Assembly: GCA_965227445.1 (NCBI GenBank)
Contig: OZ245751.1
Span: forward strand, 3,038,001-3,102,000
Direction: 5' to 3'
Source of the DNA: DT-110 sp030148525
Lineage (GTDB): Bacteria > Bacteroidota > Bacteroidia > Chitinophagales > Saprospiraceae
DNA length: 64,000 nucleotides
The notes beneath the pieces are model-generated. The model was not told the DNA's origin. It ran no database searches and worked only from the letters and a program-made list of their open reading frames with translations. Position 1 is the stretch's first letter. Every line of letters starts with the position of its first letter. The position numbers were made by a program, and so were the translations under genes. Shown here one piece after another: positions 53,969-62,194 of this stretch.

Positions 53969-55312
53969 TCACATAAACAAGCTGATCAGGCAGGCAACTC
54001 CGAACCCGATCAGGGCAATGAGGGTGGTCATGAGCGTCCAGGTGCGAAAAGTCTGGCTTTCGCTGATACCCAGGTATTTACTGACTAACCAGAAGCCACT
54101 GTCGTTGACGTGAGAAACACCTGTAGCACCCGCCGCGATGGCGATCACCAACAGTGCGCGCTGAGGATCGGCCAGGCTGGGGTCAAGCAGGGGCGCGGTA
54201 ATCCCCGCCCCGGTGATCATGGCCACCGTTGCTGAGCCTTGCAATACACGCACCGTTAAGGCCGCCACGAAGGCGAACAGTAGCACCCCCATTCCGGAAC
54301 CCACAAAGTAGGTAGCCAGCATATCACCCGCACCGGTATTGACCAGCATTTGCTTAAAAACCCCACCGGCCCCCGTGAGTAAAATGATCACACCCGCCGG
54401 CTCCATAGATTTTGCCGAAAGGCGGAAAAGATCCTCCCGGCTCATGCCCCGGCGAATGCCCAGGAAATACCACGCCAGCAGGTTTGCCAGAATGAGGGCA
54501 GCAAAGGGGTGACCGATGAGTTGGAGCCAGCTTTTTAGCCCCTCCGGTATCGACCAGTTCACGGCCAGGGGACTGTTCAGAAGGGTATTCACTACGATCA
54601 GAACGATCGGAATCTTAATGATGGTCAGGATCATCCAAACCGGAGGGAAATCCATGGTTTGTTCCTCGGAATCACTAAACGAGGGGGCTTCCACCTGAAT
54701 CCGATTACTAATAAATCTGGCAAAGACTGGTCCTGCAAGCATTGCAGTCGGTAACCCGGTGAAGGCTCCGATCACAATCACCCACCCCAGATCGGCCTGC
54801 AGGATGTCGGCTACCGCCACGGGGCCGGGCGTTGGCGGAATAAAAGCGTGCGTAATGGCCAGGCCAGCCAGTAGAGGCAAAGCATAAAGCAGGAGAGAGC
54901 GTCCGGTCTTGCGCTGCAGCGCATAGGCCAGTGGCACTAGTATAATAAAACCCACGTCGAAAAAAACCGGAATAGCTACCAGAAATCCGGTGATCAGCAA
55001 GGCCCAGGAAGCTCTGCCTTCCCCGAAAGTGAGGATCATATATCTGGCCAGGCTGCCAGCACCACCCGAGCTTTCCAGGATAGCTCCGAACAAAGCCCCC
55101 AGACCAACTACGGTGGCCACAAAACCCAGGGTATTCCCCATACCCTCCTGTATGGTATTGATGATAGCCATAGGTTCCATACCGGCCAATATGCCCGTAG
55201 TAATACTTGCCAGTAGCAGTGCCAGAAAGGCCTGCAGGCGGACGAATAAGATAAGCCCCAGTAACAGGGCAATACCGCCTAATACGGCTAATAACAGGCT
55301 ATAATCCATCAT
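53969..55312 (-). CDS. gntP: Gluconate:H+ symporter, GntP family
   Basis: The 447-residue inner-membrane protein has about 12-14 helices. Family landmarks are ESSGGAGSLARYMI near residue 85, THAFIPPTPGPVAVADILQADLG near 155, TGAGGVFKQMLVNTG near 320 and SHVNDSGFWLVSKY near 405. It imports gluconate or a related aldonate. Its start overlaps the stop of the kinase/dehydrogenase fusion (ATGA), so transport and catabolism are translationally coupled. Confidence 0.92.
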   Translation of the reverse strand: MMDYSLLLAVLGGIALLLGLILFVRLQAFLALLLASITTGILAGMEPMAIINTIQEGMGNTLGFVATVVGLGALFGAILESSGGAGSLARYMILTFGEGRASWALLITGFLVAIPVFFDVGFIILVPLAYALQRKTGRSLLLYALPLLAGLAITHAFIPPTPGPVAVADILQADLGWVIVIGAFTGLPTAMLAGPVFARFISNRIQVEAPSFSDSEEQTMDFPPVWMILTIIKIPIVLIVVNTLLNSPLAVNWSIPEGLKSWLQLIGHPFAALILANLLAWYFLGIRRGMSREDLFRLSAKSMEPAGVIILLTGAGGVFKQMLVNTGAGDMLATYFVGSGMGVLLFAFVAALTVRVLQGSATVAMITGAGITAPLLDPSLADPQRALLVIAIAAGATGVSHVNDSGFWLVSKYLGISESQTFRTWTLMTTLIALIGFGVACLISLFM

Positions 55313-57195
55313 CCGTTTTTATCAGTCCATTGCGTGTGAAATGTTTTATTCCCCGGAGCATCGACCCGCTGGTAGCGGTGAGAACCGAACAGGTCGCGCT
55401 GAGCCTGGATCAGATTGGCCGTCGATTGCCCGGTCGACATCCCATACCAGTATTGTTGGGCGGCACACAAGACCGGAACGGCCACTCCGAGTTTTCGAGC
55501 CGTTTCAATCACTACATCCAGGGCGTATTCTGATTCTTTAAGTATTTGGTGTACCTCCGGATGTCGCAATAATTGGGTTTGCGGTTTAAGCCACTCGATC
55601 ATTTGTTCCATTAATCGGGAGCGGATAATGCAACCGTTGGTCCAGATCCGTGCGATCTCCGACAAATCCAGACCCCATTGGTGGTCATCCGAACCCGCTT
55701 GCAAAAGCCAAAATCCCTGTTGGTGATTCAGGAGGCGCGCCGTTTGGTAGGCAGTGTACAGCGCTCCCAGTTTGACTGGAGTTGCTTCCCGGGGGCGATC
55801 CGGGTGATCGAGTGCCTTGCGCAGTTCTTTGGCCGTTGATACCGCCCGGGCATAGACAGCAGCGGTTACCATGGTAGCAGGTATCCCCAGGTCCAGGGCC
55901 GCCTTGGCCGACCAGGTTCCGGTGCCTTTGCTGCCGGCTGTATCGACGATCTGGTCAAGTACGAAATTGTCTCCCTCTTTTTTTTCTAGGATAGCAATGG
56001 TGCTTTCCAGCAAAAAACTAGTGGCGGGGCCCTGGGACCATTCCCGGAATAAGTTCGCAATCTCGGTGTAGGAATGGGAAGGCCGCAATAGGCCATATAC
56101 CTCAGCTATCAGTTGCATCTCGGCGTATTCAATACCGTTATGGACCATCTTTACGTAGTGACCCGCACCATCGGGACCGATATAGGCACAACACGGATTG
56201 CCCTGGTTATCACGGGCAGCAATGGCCTCCAGTACGTCACGCATCCGTTCAAACGCCTCCCGGGGTCCGCCCGGCATCAGGGAAGGGCCCCAGCGGGCAC
56301 CGGATTCGCCCCCCGATATCCCCATTCCCAGGAAGGAAATGTGGCCCCGGGAATACTTATTAATTCGGTCCTGCGTATCCTGGAAATGAGAATTCCCACC
56401 GTCGACGATCACGTCGTGGGGCGATAAGTGGGGGCCTAAAGACTCCAGAACACTGTCTACGGCAGGCCCGGCAGAAATCATTAACAGCAATCGACGCGGA
56501 GATGGCAATAATTCCGTGAACCGATTCAGGTTGGAAGTCCCCTTCAGTTGGGGGTCAACTTTCCAGCCATCGATAAAGTCCTTTAATACCGTTTCCTCTC
56601 CGGGAACCATACGATTATATACTACGACCCGAAAACCGCGATCCAACATATTGTTTGCCAGACTCTTACCCATTACGCCCAGACCAATCAAGCCCACCGG
56701 TGGCCGGGCATAATTGGCGATACGCATTTGCAAGTTACCGACTATGTCCTCCGGAGATTTGGTACTGTCGAGGTGCCATCCGTACACAGGCTCTTCCAGG
56801 GCATCGAATTGCGACTGCAGCAGACTGGCAGGCATAAAGTGCCCGGAACGAAGTTGTATTCGCTGTTGGATCATTTCCAAGTCACCCTTAAGGTAGATCC
56901 ACTGTACCGGCACTCCGGAAGACAGCAGTATTTGACGGTAGGATTCCTTCAGGGCGGAACAAGCAAGTACCCCGCCACCGGTTTCACACCAGTGTTGGAT
57001 GTGCTTGGCCAGGTCCTCCAGCCAGGGTCGGCGGTCGGTATCGGTGAGCGGTTGCCCCGCTTTCATTTTGGCCACATTATCCGATGGATGGTAGTCATCG
57101 GCATCGTAGAAGGGAATGTTCAGGGCTTTCGCCAAAGCCCTTCCTACAGTGGTCTTTCCCGATCCACTTACGCCCATAATTATGTACATAGACAT
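55309..57195 (-). CDS. Bifunctional gluconokinase / 6-phosphogluconate dehydrogenase
   Basis: This 628-residue fusion has gluconokinase at residues 1 to about 164 (Walker A GVSGSGKT at 8-15, ACSALKESYRQ, LRSGHFMPASLLQSQ). It is joined almost without linker to a full-length 6-phosphogluconate dehydrogenase (PVGLIGLGVMGKSLANNM from about 166, GGNSHFQDT, GISGGESGARWGPSLMPGG, GHYVKMVHNGIEYAEMQL). It would phosphorylate gluconate and oxidise the product to ribulose 5-phosphate, CO2 and a reduced cofactor. The start is the ATG at 57195 (or 57189); the upstream open frame is repeat DNA. Confidence 0.92.
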   Translation of the reverse strand: MSMYIIMGVSGSGKTTVGRALAKALNIPFYDADDYHPSDNVAKMKAGQPLTDTDRRPWLEDLAKHIQHWCETGGGVLACSALKESYRQILLSSGVPVQWIYLKGDLEMIQQRIQLRSGHFMPASLLQSQFDALEEPVYGWHLDSTKSPEDIVGNLQMRIANYARPPVGLIGLGVMGKSLANNMLDRGFRVVVYNRMVPGEETVLKDFIDGWKVDPQLKGTSNLNRFTELLPSPRRLLLMISAGPAVDSVLESLGPHLSPHDVIVDGGNSHFQDTQDRINKYSRGHISFLGMGISGGESGARWGPSLMPGGPREAFERMRDVLEAIAARDNQGNPCCAYIGPDGAGHYVKMVHNGIEYAEMQLIAEVYGLLRPSHSYTEIANLFREWSQGPATSFLLESTIAILEKKEGDNFVLDQIVDTAGSKGTGTWSAKAALDLGIPATMVTAAVYARAVSTAKELRKALDHPDRPREATPVKLGALYTAYQTARLLNHQQGFWLLQAGSDDHQWGLDLSEIARIWTNGCIIRSRLMEQMIEWLKPQTQLLRHPEVHQILKESEYALDVVIETARKLGVAVPVLCAAQQYWYGMSTGQSTANLIQAQRDLFGSHRYQRVDAPGNKTFHTQWTDKNG

Positions 57196-57210
57196 CAGGT
57201 TTGAGTTCTC

Positions 57211-57239
57211 CCTCCTTCGCCCGTACGGGCTTCGGCGGG
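57211..57239. repeat. CCCGTACGGG palindrome repeat
   Basis: CCTCCTTCG-CCCGTACGGG-CTTCGGCGG matches the 19513 copy except for one paired T/A to C/G change in the central palindrome. Confidence 0.6.
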
Positions 57240-57292
57240 CAGAGAGGGTTTGTGGTATAAGGCCTTGACGAAAAGGATAAAAATAAGGTACT

Positions 57293-57434
57293 AAATTTTT
57301 GATTTTGAATTTTGAATTTTGAATGGATTCTTCCGGAATTTCTGAAGTCCGTTGTCCGGGGCTTTTCGCCAGTATGGACTGCTTCATCCAAAATCCAGCA
57401 TCCAACATTCTTAGTGTCCTTATTGCCTAAATGG
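57293..57434. repeat. Dispersed TTTTGAATT repeat, third copy
   Basis: TTTTGAATT units are followed by a GGGGCTTTTCGCCA block, ATCCAACATTC and a TTAGTGTCCTTATTGCC end, in the same order as 40425-40570. It lies between divergent genes. Confidence 0.55.
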
Positions 57435-57506
57435 TTAATTTGTCTGAACGTTGAGTTTAGGGTATCTTCTGTCATTCCAAATGGACCAAAATAGACCAAG
57501 CCCACT

Positions 57507-58604
57507 ATGAAATCCCTTAATCGTCGCCAATTTCTCCACCGTTCGGCCCTGAGTTCTATGAGCCTGTGGCTGCCCCTGGCCTGTACTTCCCGATCTATAG
57601 GCAGCAAGAATCCCAACAAAATCGGGGTAGCCCTGCTGGGACTGGGGTCCTACGCGGGCGGGCAGCTGGCACCGGCTCTGCAGATGACGAAGCATTGCTA
57701 CCTGGCCGGTATCGTGACGGGAACACCCGCCAAGATACCGCGGTGGCAGCGTAAATATGGCATACCCGACGAACACGTATATACCTACGACACCATGGCC
57801 GACATTGCCAATGACGATGCCATCGATGTGATTTACGTGGTGACTCCCACCGGTACCCACGCCCACTTCGCCATCGAGGCAGCTGCTACCGGCAAGCATG
57901 TATGGTGCGAAAAACCCATGGCCATGAACGTAGCGGAGTGTCAGTCGATGATCGATGCCTGCCGTAAAAATAAAGTGCAGATGACCATCGGCTACCGCAT
58001 GCAACACGAACCCAATACACGCACCCTGATGTCGTACGCCGATAATCCGCCCTTTGGCGCCATCACACGGGTCGATGCGCAGGCGGGCTACGCGGGTGGT
58101 GGTGGCACGGGTTGGCGCTTCGAGAAAGAGATGGGTGGCGGAGCCCTCTACGATATGGGGGTCTATACCGTGAACGGCATTCGCTACACCACCGACCGGT
58201 ATCCCACAAGGGTGCTGTCGGCCCGCCAGTATACCAACCGCCCCGAATTGTTTAAGGAGGTGGACGAAACGACCGAGTACGTGCTGGAATTCTCCGATGG
58301 CCTCAAAGCCTATGGCAAGACCAGCGTCGGAGAATCCATGAATCTACTCAAAGCTACCTGCGAGGAAGGATGGTACCAGCTGAGTCCCATGCAGTCCTAC
58401 TCGGGTGTAGAGGGGGAGCGCAGTGACGGCGTTAAACTCAATAAAAAGGTACGCGACCAGCAGGCACGGCAGATGGATGACGATGCCCTGGCTCTCCTCG
58501 AGGGCCGCGACCTGTTGGTCCCGCCCGAAGATGGATTGAAAGATATTCGTATCATTGAGGCCATCACCGAATCAGCGGCCAAAGGGCAAGTGGTTACGAT
58601 TTAG
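57507..58604 (+). CDS. Gfo/Idh/MocA oxidoreductase with Tat signal
   Basis: The 365-residue protein has a twin-arginine leader (NRRQFLHRSALSSMSLWLPLA), so a folded enzyme is exported with its cofactor. The Rossmann motif is GVALLGLGSYAGGQLAPAL; the family EKP motif is VWCEKPMAMN near residue 135, and GALYDMGVYTVNGIRY near 215 matches glucose-fructose oxidoreductase. It may oxidise an aldose in the periplasm to a lactone. Being divergent from gntK-gnd/gntP fits production of gluconate for that pathway (inference). Confidence 0.82.
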   Translation: MKSLNRRQFLHRSALSSMSLWLPLACTSRSIGSKNPNKIGVALLGLGSYAGGQLAPALQMTKHCYLAGIVTGTPAKIPRWQRKYGIPDEHVYTYDTMADIANDDAIDVIYVVTPTGTHAHFAIEAAATGKHVWCEKPMAMNVAECQSMIDACRKNKVQMTIGYRMQHEPNTRTLMSYADNPPFGAITRVDAQAGYAGGGGTGWRFEKEMGGGALYDMGVYTVNGIRYTTDRYPTRVLSARQYTNRPELFKEVDETTEYVLEFSDGLKAYGKTSVGESMNLLKATCEEGWYQLSPMQSYSGVEGERSDGVKLNKKVRDQQARQMDDDALALLEGRDLLVPPEDGLKDIRIIEAITESAAKGQVVTI

Positions 58605-58661
58605 AATCCCGCCTTCCCCGCCCCAATGGGCTTACTACTGATTTCTGACCTCTACATTCTG

Positions 58662-58946
58662 AGAGCGTGTTTGGGATTTATCCTTTGGACTGCAAATGTC
58701 TATTATACCGACAACGAAGTGGTTTTGCTTCGCAGTACTTCGTGCTGGGAATCCAAACCACTTCGAGTCGAGTATATACTCGCGTGAAAAGGTTGGGCAA
58801 AGCCCAATCCTTTTCGGAAGCGGTATATTTGAACCTCACTGCAGCCTTTTTTCGCCCCGTAGCCATGCTACGAAGCTCAAAAAAGGCTTTGTGAGAACCA
58901 AATTCTAGACATTTTCGCCATCAAAAACAAATCCCAAACACGCTCT
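58662..58946. mobile_element. 163-bp MITE copy carrying a nested insertion
   Basis: It has the same 18-bp terminal repeats and sequence as 10559-10721 but is 285 bp long. The extra 122 bp are the 120-bp element at 58706-58825 plus one duplicated TA. Confidence 0.9.
58706..58825. mobile_element. 120-bp TA-flanked MITE nested in the 163-bp element
   Basis: Ends are TACCG...CGGTA, flanked by TA on both sides; the empty site (10601-10602 in the other copy) has a single TA. Inner hairpins are CGAAGTGGTTT/AAACCACTTCG, CGAGTATATACTCG and TTGGGC/GCCCAA. It is non-coding. TA duplication points to an IS630/Tc1-mariner-type transposase acting in trans. Confidence 0.88.
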
Positions 58947-59057
58947 AAGTACTTTACTTACATCCTTTTCAGAGAAACCCTTCCTGGCAGGATAAGTAAG
59001 CCGGCTAACACATATTTATTATACAAATACTAATATTTTTCAATTAACCCATAATAA

Positions 59058-59373
59058 ACCCTGGCCTTCGACGGTCCGCAGGTATCCGAAACGGGTGACC
59101 CCGATCCGTTTATGGACTACCGCCTCAACGTGACCTTCACGCATGGTGATCGCAGCTATGTCGTTCCCGGTTATTTCCCCGCCGATGGCGATGCCGCCCA
59201 CCAGTGGTAATAAATGGCGCGTTCATTTTGCACCTGATGCCGAAGGCTCCCTGGCGTACATGACCCTCTTTCGCACCGGCAACAACGTCGCCATCAGCGA
59301 TAATGCCTCAGCAGGGCAGGCCACGGCTTTTGACGGAGCCAACGGCAGGGCCCCCTTGTTCCTTAAAACTAAC
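59058..59373 (+). pseudogene. DUF5060-type domain relic
   Basis: One frame reads LAFDGPQVSETGDPDPFMDY and continues through YVVPGYFPADGDAAHQW to a stop. A second frame continues SGNKWRVHFAPDAEGSLAYM, RTGNNVAIS and TAFDGANGRAP. Together they match the order of conserved blocks in DUF5060, found at the N-terminus of secreted glycoside hydrolases. There is no start, a frameshift near 59205, and the rest of the gene is missing. It lies between the nested MITE and the M20 gene. Confidence 0.7.
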
Positions 59374-59380
59374 CCCAATA

Positions 59381-60691
59381 TTACTTCGCCATGCCCATAT
59401 AATCAATGGTCAGGTGGCAAAGCGCACGTACCCCTAATTTCAACCCACTTTCATCGATGTAAAAATCGGGCGTATGGTGCGGTGCGGCTTCCATTGGCGA
59501 CTTCCCTTCAGGCATTCCGCCGAGGAACAGGAATAATCCGGGTGCTTCCATAGCGTAGTAGGAGAAGTCTTCCGCTCCGGTGACGGCATCGGATAAAATG
59601 ACGTTATCCTCTCCGGCGATACGATGCAAGGTTGGCAACATATCGCTGGTCAGGTCCGGATCATTGTAGGTTACCGGATAGCCGCGTTCAATATTTACGT
59701 CGGCGGTAGCCCGTGATGCTTCGGCAATCTTGGTGGCTGTGCGGCGAATGTCTTCGTGTATTTTATCCTGCATATCGGTATCAAGGGTGCGAATGGTACC
59801 GATCATTTCCACCTCTTCGGGGATGATATTGTTGCGCACACCGCCCTTGATCTTGCCTACACTGATAACGGCAGCTTGCTTGGTCAGCTGAGTCTGGCGG
59901 CTGATGATCTGCTGCAGCCCCTGAATAATATTGGCCGAAACGGCAATGGGATCGACACCACCCCAGGGTTGTGAGCCGTGTGTCTGGGCTCCCTTCACTT
60001 TGATCACAAAGCGGTCGGCTGCGGCCATGGTTCCCTCGGGACGGTAGCGAATCTTACCCACCTCTGTTTGGGAATTAATATGCAACCCGAAGACGGCATC
60101 CACTTTCGGGTCCTTCATAACGCCTTCCTTGACCATCAGTTCGGCGCCTCCCTCTTCCCCCGGAGGCGCTCCCTCTTCGGCGGGTTGAAAGATAAAAACA
60201 ATGGTTCCGGAAAGTTGGTCTTTGACTTCCGTCAAAATCTGAGCAGCCCCCATCAGCATAGCCACGTGGGTATCGTGTCCGCAGGCGTGCATAACCCCTA
60301 CTTCCTCGCCCAGGTATTCGGTTTTCACTTCGGAAGCGAAGGGTACATCGACGCGCTCCACTACGGGCAGGGCGTCCATATCCGCCCGCAGACCAATGGT
60401 AGGTCCGGGGTTACCAGTCTCGAGGATGCCGACTACACCGGTGTGGGCAACGCCGGTCTGCACCTTCATGCCCAGATCTTTCAGGTGCTGAGCGACCTTT
60501 TCGGCTGTCTCAAATTCCCGGTTGCTGAGTTCGGGGTATTCGTGAAAATGGCGGCGCCATTCGATCACCTGCTGTTCCAGGCGATCGGCCTTGGTATCTA
60601 CCGTAGCGTGCAGATCGCTGGATTGTGCCAGCATCGGCAGGGTTGCCAGGGCCAGTACGGCCAGTGTCAGCATTCTTTTAATATTTGTCAT
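59381..60691 (-). CDS. Secreted M20D amidohydrolase
   Basis: The 436-residue protein has a signal peptide (LAVLALATLPMLAQ). Metal-site motifs are HACGHDTHVAMLMGAAQIL near 120, FIFQPAEEGAPPGEEGGA near 150 and a C-terminal GAEDFSYYAMEAPGLFLFLG near 385, typical of N-acyl-amino-acid or hippurate-type hydrolases. The dimerisation domain insert (THGSQPWGGVDPI) is present. It likely releases acyl or aminoacyl groups from small amides outside the cytoplasm. Upstream lies another M20 gene, separated by a heptamer inverted repeat. Confidence 0.88.
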   Translation of the reverse strand: MTNIKRMLTLAVLALATLPMLAQSSDLHATVDTKADRLEQQVIEWRRHFHEYPELSNREFETAEKVAQHLKDLGMKVQTGVAHTGVVGILETGNPGPTIGLRADMDALPVVERVDVPFASEVKTEYLGEEVGVMHACGHDTHVAMLMGAAQILTEVKDQLSGTIVFIFQPAEEGAPPGEEGGAELMVKEGVMKDPKVDAVFGLHINSQTEVGKIRYRPEGTMAAADRFVIKVKGAQTHGSQPWGGVDPIAVSANIIQGLQQIISRQTQLTKQAAVISVGKIKGGVRNNIIPEEVEMIGTIRTLDTDMQDKIHEDIRRTATKIAEASRATADVNIERGYPVTYNDPDLTSDMLPTLHRIAGEDNVILSDAVTGAEDFSYYAMEAPGLFLFLGGMPEGKSPMEAAPHHTPDFYIDESGLKLGVRALCHLTIDYMGMAK

Positions 60692-60730
60692 AGTTGATTA
60701 TTTAGATGTATTCGTTTACAACCGTCTAAC

Positions 60731-60798
60731 AGGTTTGAGGTTTGAGGTTTGGGGTTTGAGGTAACCTGGAACCTTACCTCAAACCTCAAACCTCAAAC
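60731..60798. repeat. GGTTTGA heptamer inverted array
   Basis: Four GGTTTGA-like units face four complementary TCAAACC units around a short AACCTGGAACCTT centre. The array runs into the stop codon of the next M20 gene (AAG GTA TGA). Confidence 0.8.
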
Positions 60799-60799
60799 C

Positions 60800-62185
60800 T
60801 CATACCTTCTTATTTGCGTATTCCTCGAAGAAGAAGGGTATCGTCTCGATCCCCTTGCGGAAATTGAAGAGACCGTATTTCTCGTTGGGGCTGTGAATGG
60901 CATCGGAATCGAGTGCAAAGCCCATGAGTACCGTTTTTACGCCAAGCACCTCCTCGAAGAGAGCAACGATAGGGATACTGCCACCCCCTCGAACAGGGAT
61001 AGGCTCCTTACCGAACGATTTGGTCATGGCCCGGTGAGCAGCCTGATATTCGGGGGTGTCCGTTGGTGTCACAACGGGTTGGCCTCCGTGATGGGGCGTC
61101 ACCTTTACCTTGACGGATGGTGGTGCGATGCTCTTGAAATGCTCGGCGAAGAGTTCCGTAATCTTATCGGGATCCTGATTCGGAACCAGACGCATACTGA
61201 TTTTGGCGGAAGCCTTGGAAGGCAAAACCGTCTTGGCACCCTCCCCAATGTAACCGCCCCAGATACCGTTCACATCGAGCGTTGGGCGGATGCTGGTACG
61301 CTCCAGGGTGGTGTACCCGGCCTCCCCGTGGACGGAGCCGATATTCAGATCTTTTTTGTAGGCCTCCAGGTCAAAAGGAGCCTTATTCATCACTTGCCGT
61401 TCCTCATCCGAAACGATTACCACATCATCGTAAAAACCGGGGATGGTAATGTGGTTATTTTCGTCCTGGAGAGAAGCGATCATCTTAGCCAGGATATTGA
61501 TAGGGTTGGCGACAGCTCCGCCGTACACTCCGGAGTGCAGGTCGCGGTTGGGGCCGGTGACCTCTACTTCTACGTAGCTCAGTCCTCGCAGGCCAACGGT
61601 GATAGAAGGTGTATCATTGCTAATAATAGCTGTATCCGATACCAGGATCATGTCGCAGGCGAGGCGCTCCCGGTTACTTTTCAGAAAAGTTTCCAGGTTT
61701 TCGGAACCTACTTCCTCCTCCCCTTCGATCATGAATTTGACATTGCTGTGCAAACTTTCGGTAGCCAGCATAGCTTCGAAGGCCTTAACGTGCATGAAGA
61801 ACTGCCCCTTATCATCGGCCGAACCCCGGGCGTAAATAGCTCCTTCGGGGTGTTCCTCGGTCTTTTTAACAACCGGCTCAAATGGTCCTGATTCCCACAG
61901 ATCGAGTGGATCCGGTGGTTGCACATCGTAGTGTCCGTAGATGAGGATGGTCGGCGCTTCGGGGTTAACGACCTTTTCAGCGTAGACAATGGGGTGGCCT
62001 TCGGTAGCGACGACCTCCACCGTATCGGCTCCGGCTTTCGCCAAACTGTCGGCCACGAATTCGGCTGCCTGCTGAACGTCGGCCTTGTGTGCCGGGTCAG
62101 CACTTACGGATGGAATGCGGAGCAGGTCCATAAGCTCCTCCTGAAAGCGGGGAAGATTTTGTTTGATGTATTCCTGTGCGTTCAT
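60800..62185 (-). CDS. M20-family dipeptidase
   Basis: The 461-residue cytosolic protein has metal motifs ILIYGHYDVQPPDP near residue 80, YARGSADDKGQFFMHVKA near 118 and IEGEEEVGSENL near 152. DLHSGVYGGAVANP lies in the lid domain, and a final His is near SDAIHSPNEKYG. These fit the PM20/CNDP-like dipeptidase group. The stop codon abuts a GGTTTGA array and the start lies 10 bp past an AT-rich inverted repeat. Confidence 0.9.
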   Translation of the reverse strand: MNAQEYIKQNLPRFQEELMDLLRIPSVSADPAHKADVQQAAEFVADSLAKAGADTVEVVATEGHPIVYAEKVVNPEAPTILIYGHYDVQPPDPLDLWESGPFEPVVKKTEEHPEGAIYARGSADDKGQFFMHVKAFEAMLATESLHSNVKFMIEGEEEVGSENLETFLKSNRERLACDMILVSDTAIISNDTPSITVGLRGLSYVEVEVTGPNRDLHSGVYGGAVANPINILAKMIASLQDENNHITIPGFYDDVVIVSDEERQVMNKAPFDLEAYKKDLNIGSVHGEAGYTTLERTSIRPTLDVNGIWGGYIGEGAKTVLPSKASAKISMRLVPNQDPDKITELFAEHFKSIAPPSVKVKVTPHHGGQPVVTPTDTPEYQAAHRAMTKSFGKEPIPVRGGGSIPIVALFEEVLGVKTVLMGFALDSDAIHSPNEKYGLFNFRKGIETIPFFFEEYANKKV

Positions 62186-62194
62186 ATTTGTAAA

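Noticed and set aside
60731..60798. Telomere-like heptamer (GGTTTGA)
   Set aside because: The array is short, inverted and internal to the chromosome between two genes; it fits the general intergenic repeat pattern here.
60749..61891. Long open frame (380 codons) on the plus strand opposite the M20 dipeptidase gene
   Set aside because: It is the antisense shadow of a gene with all M20 metal motifs; its translation has no recognisable domain and a heptamer-repeat N-terminus.
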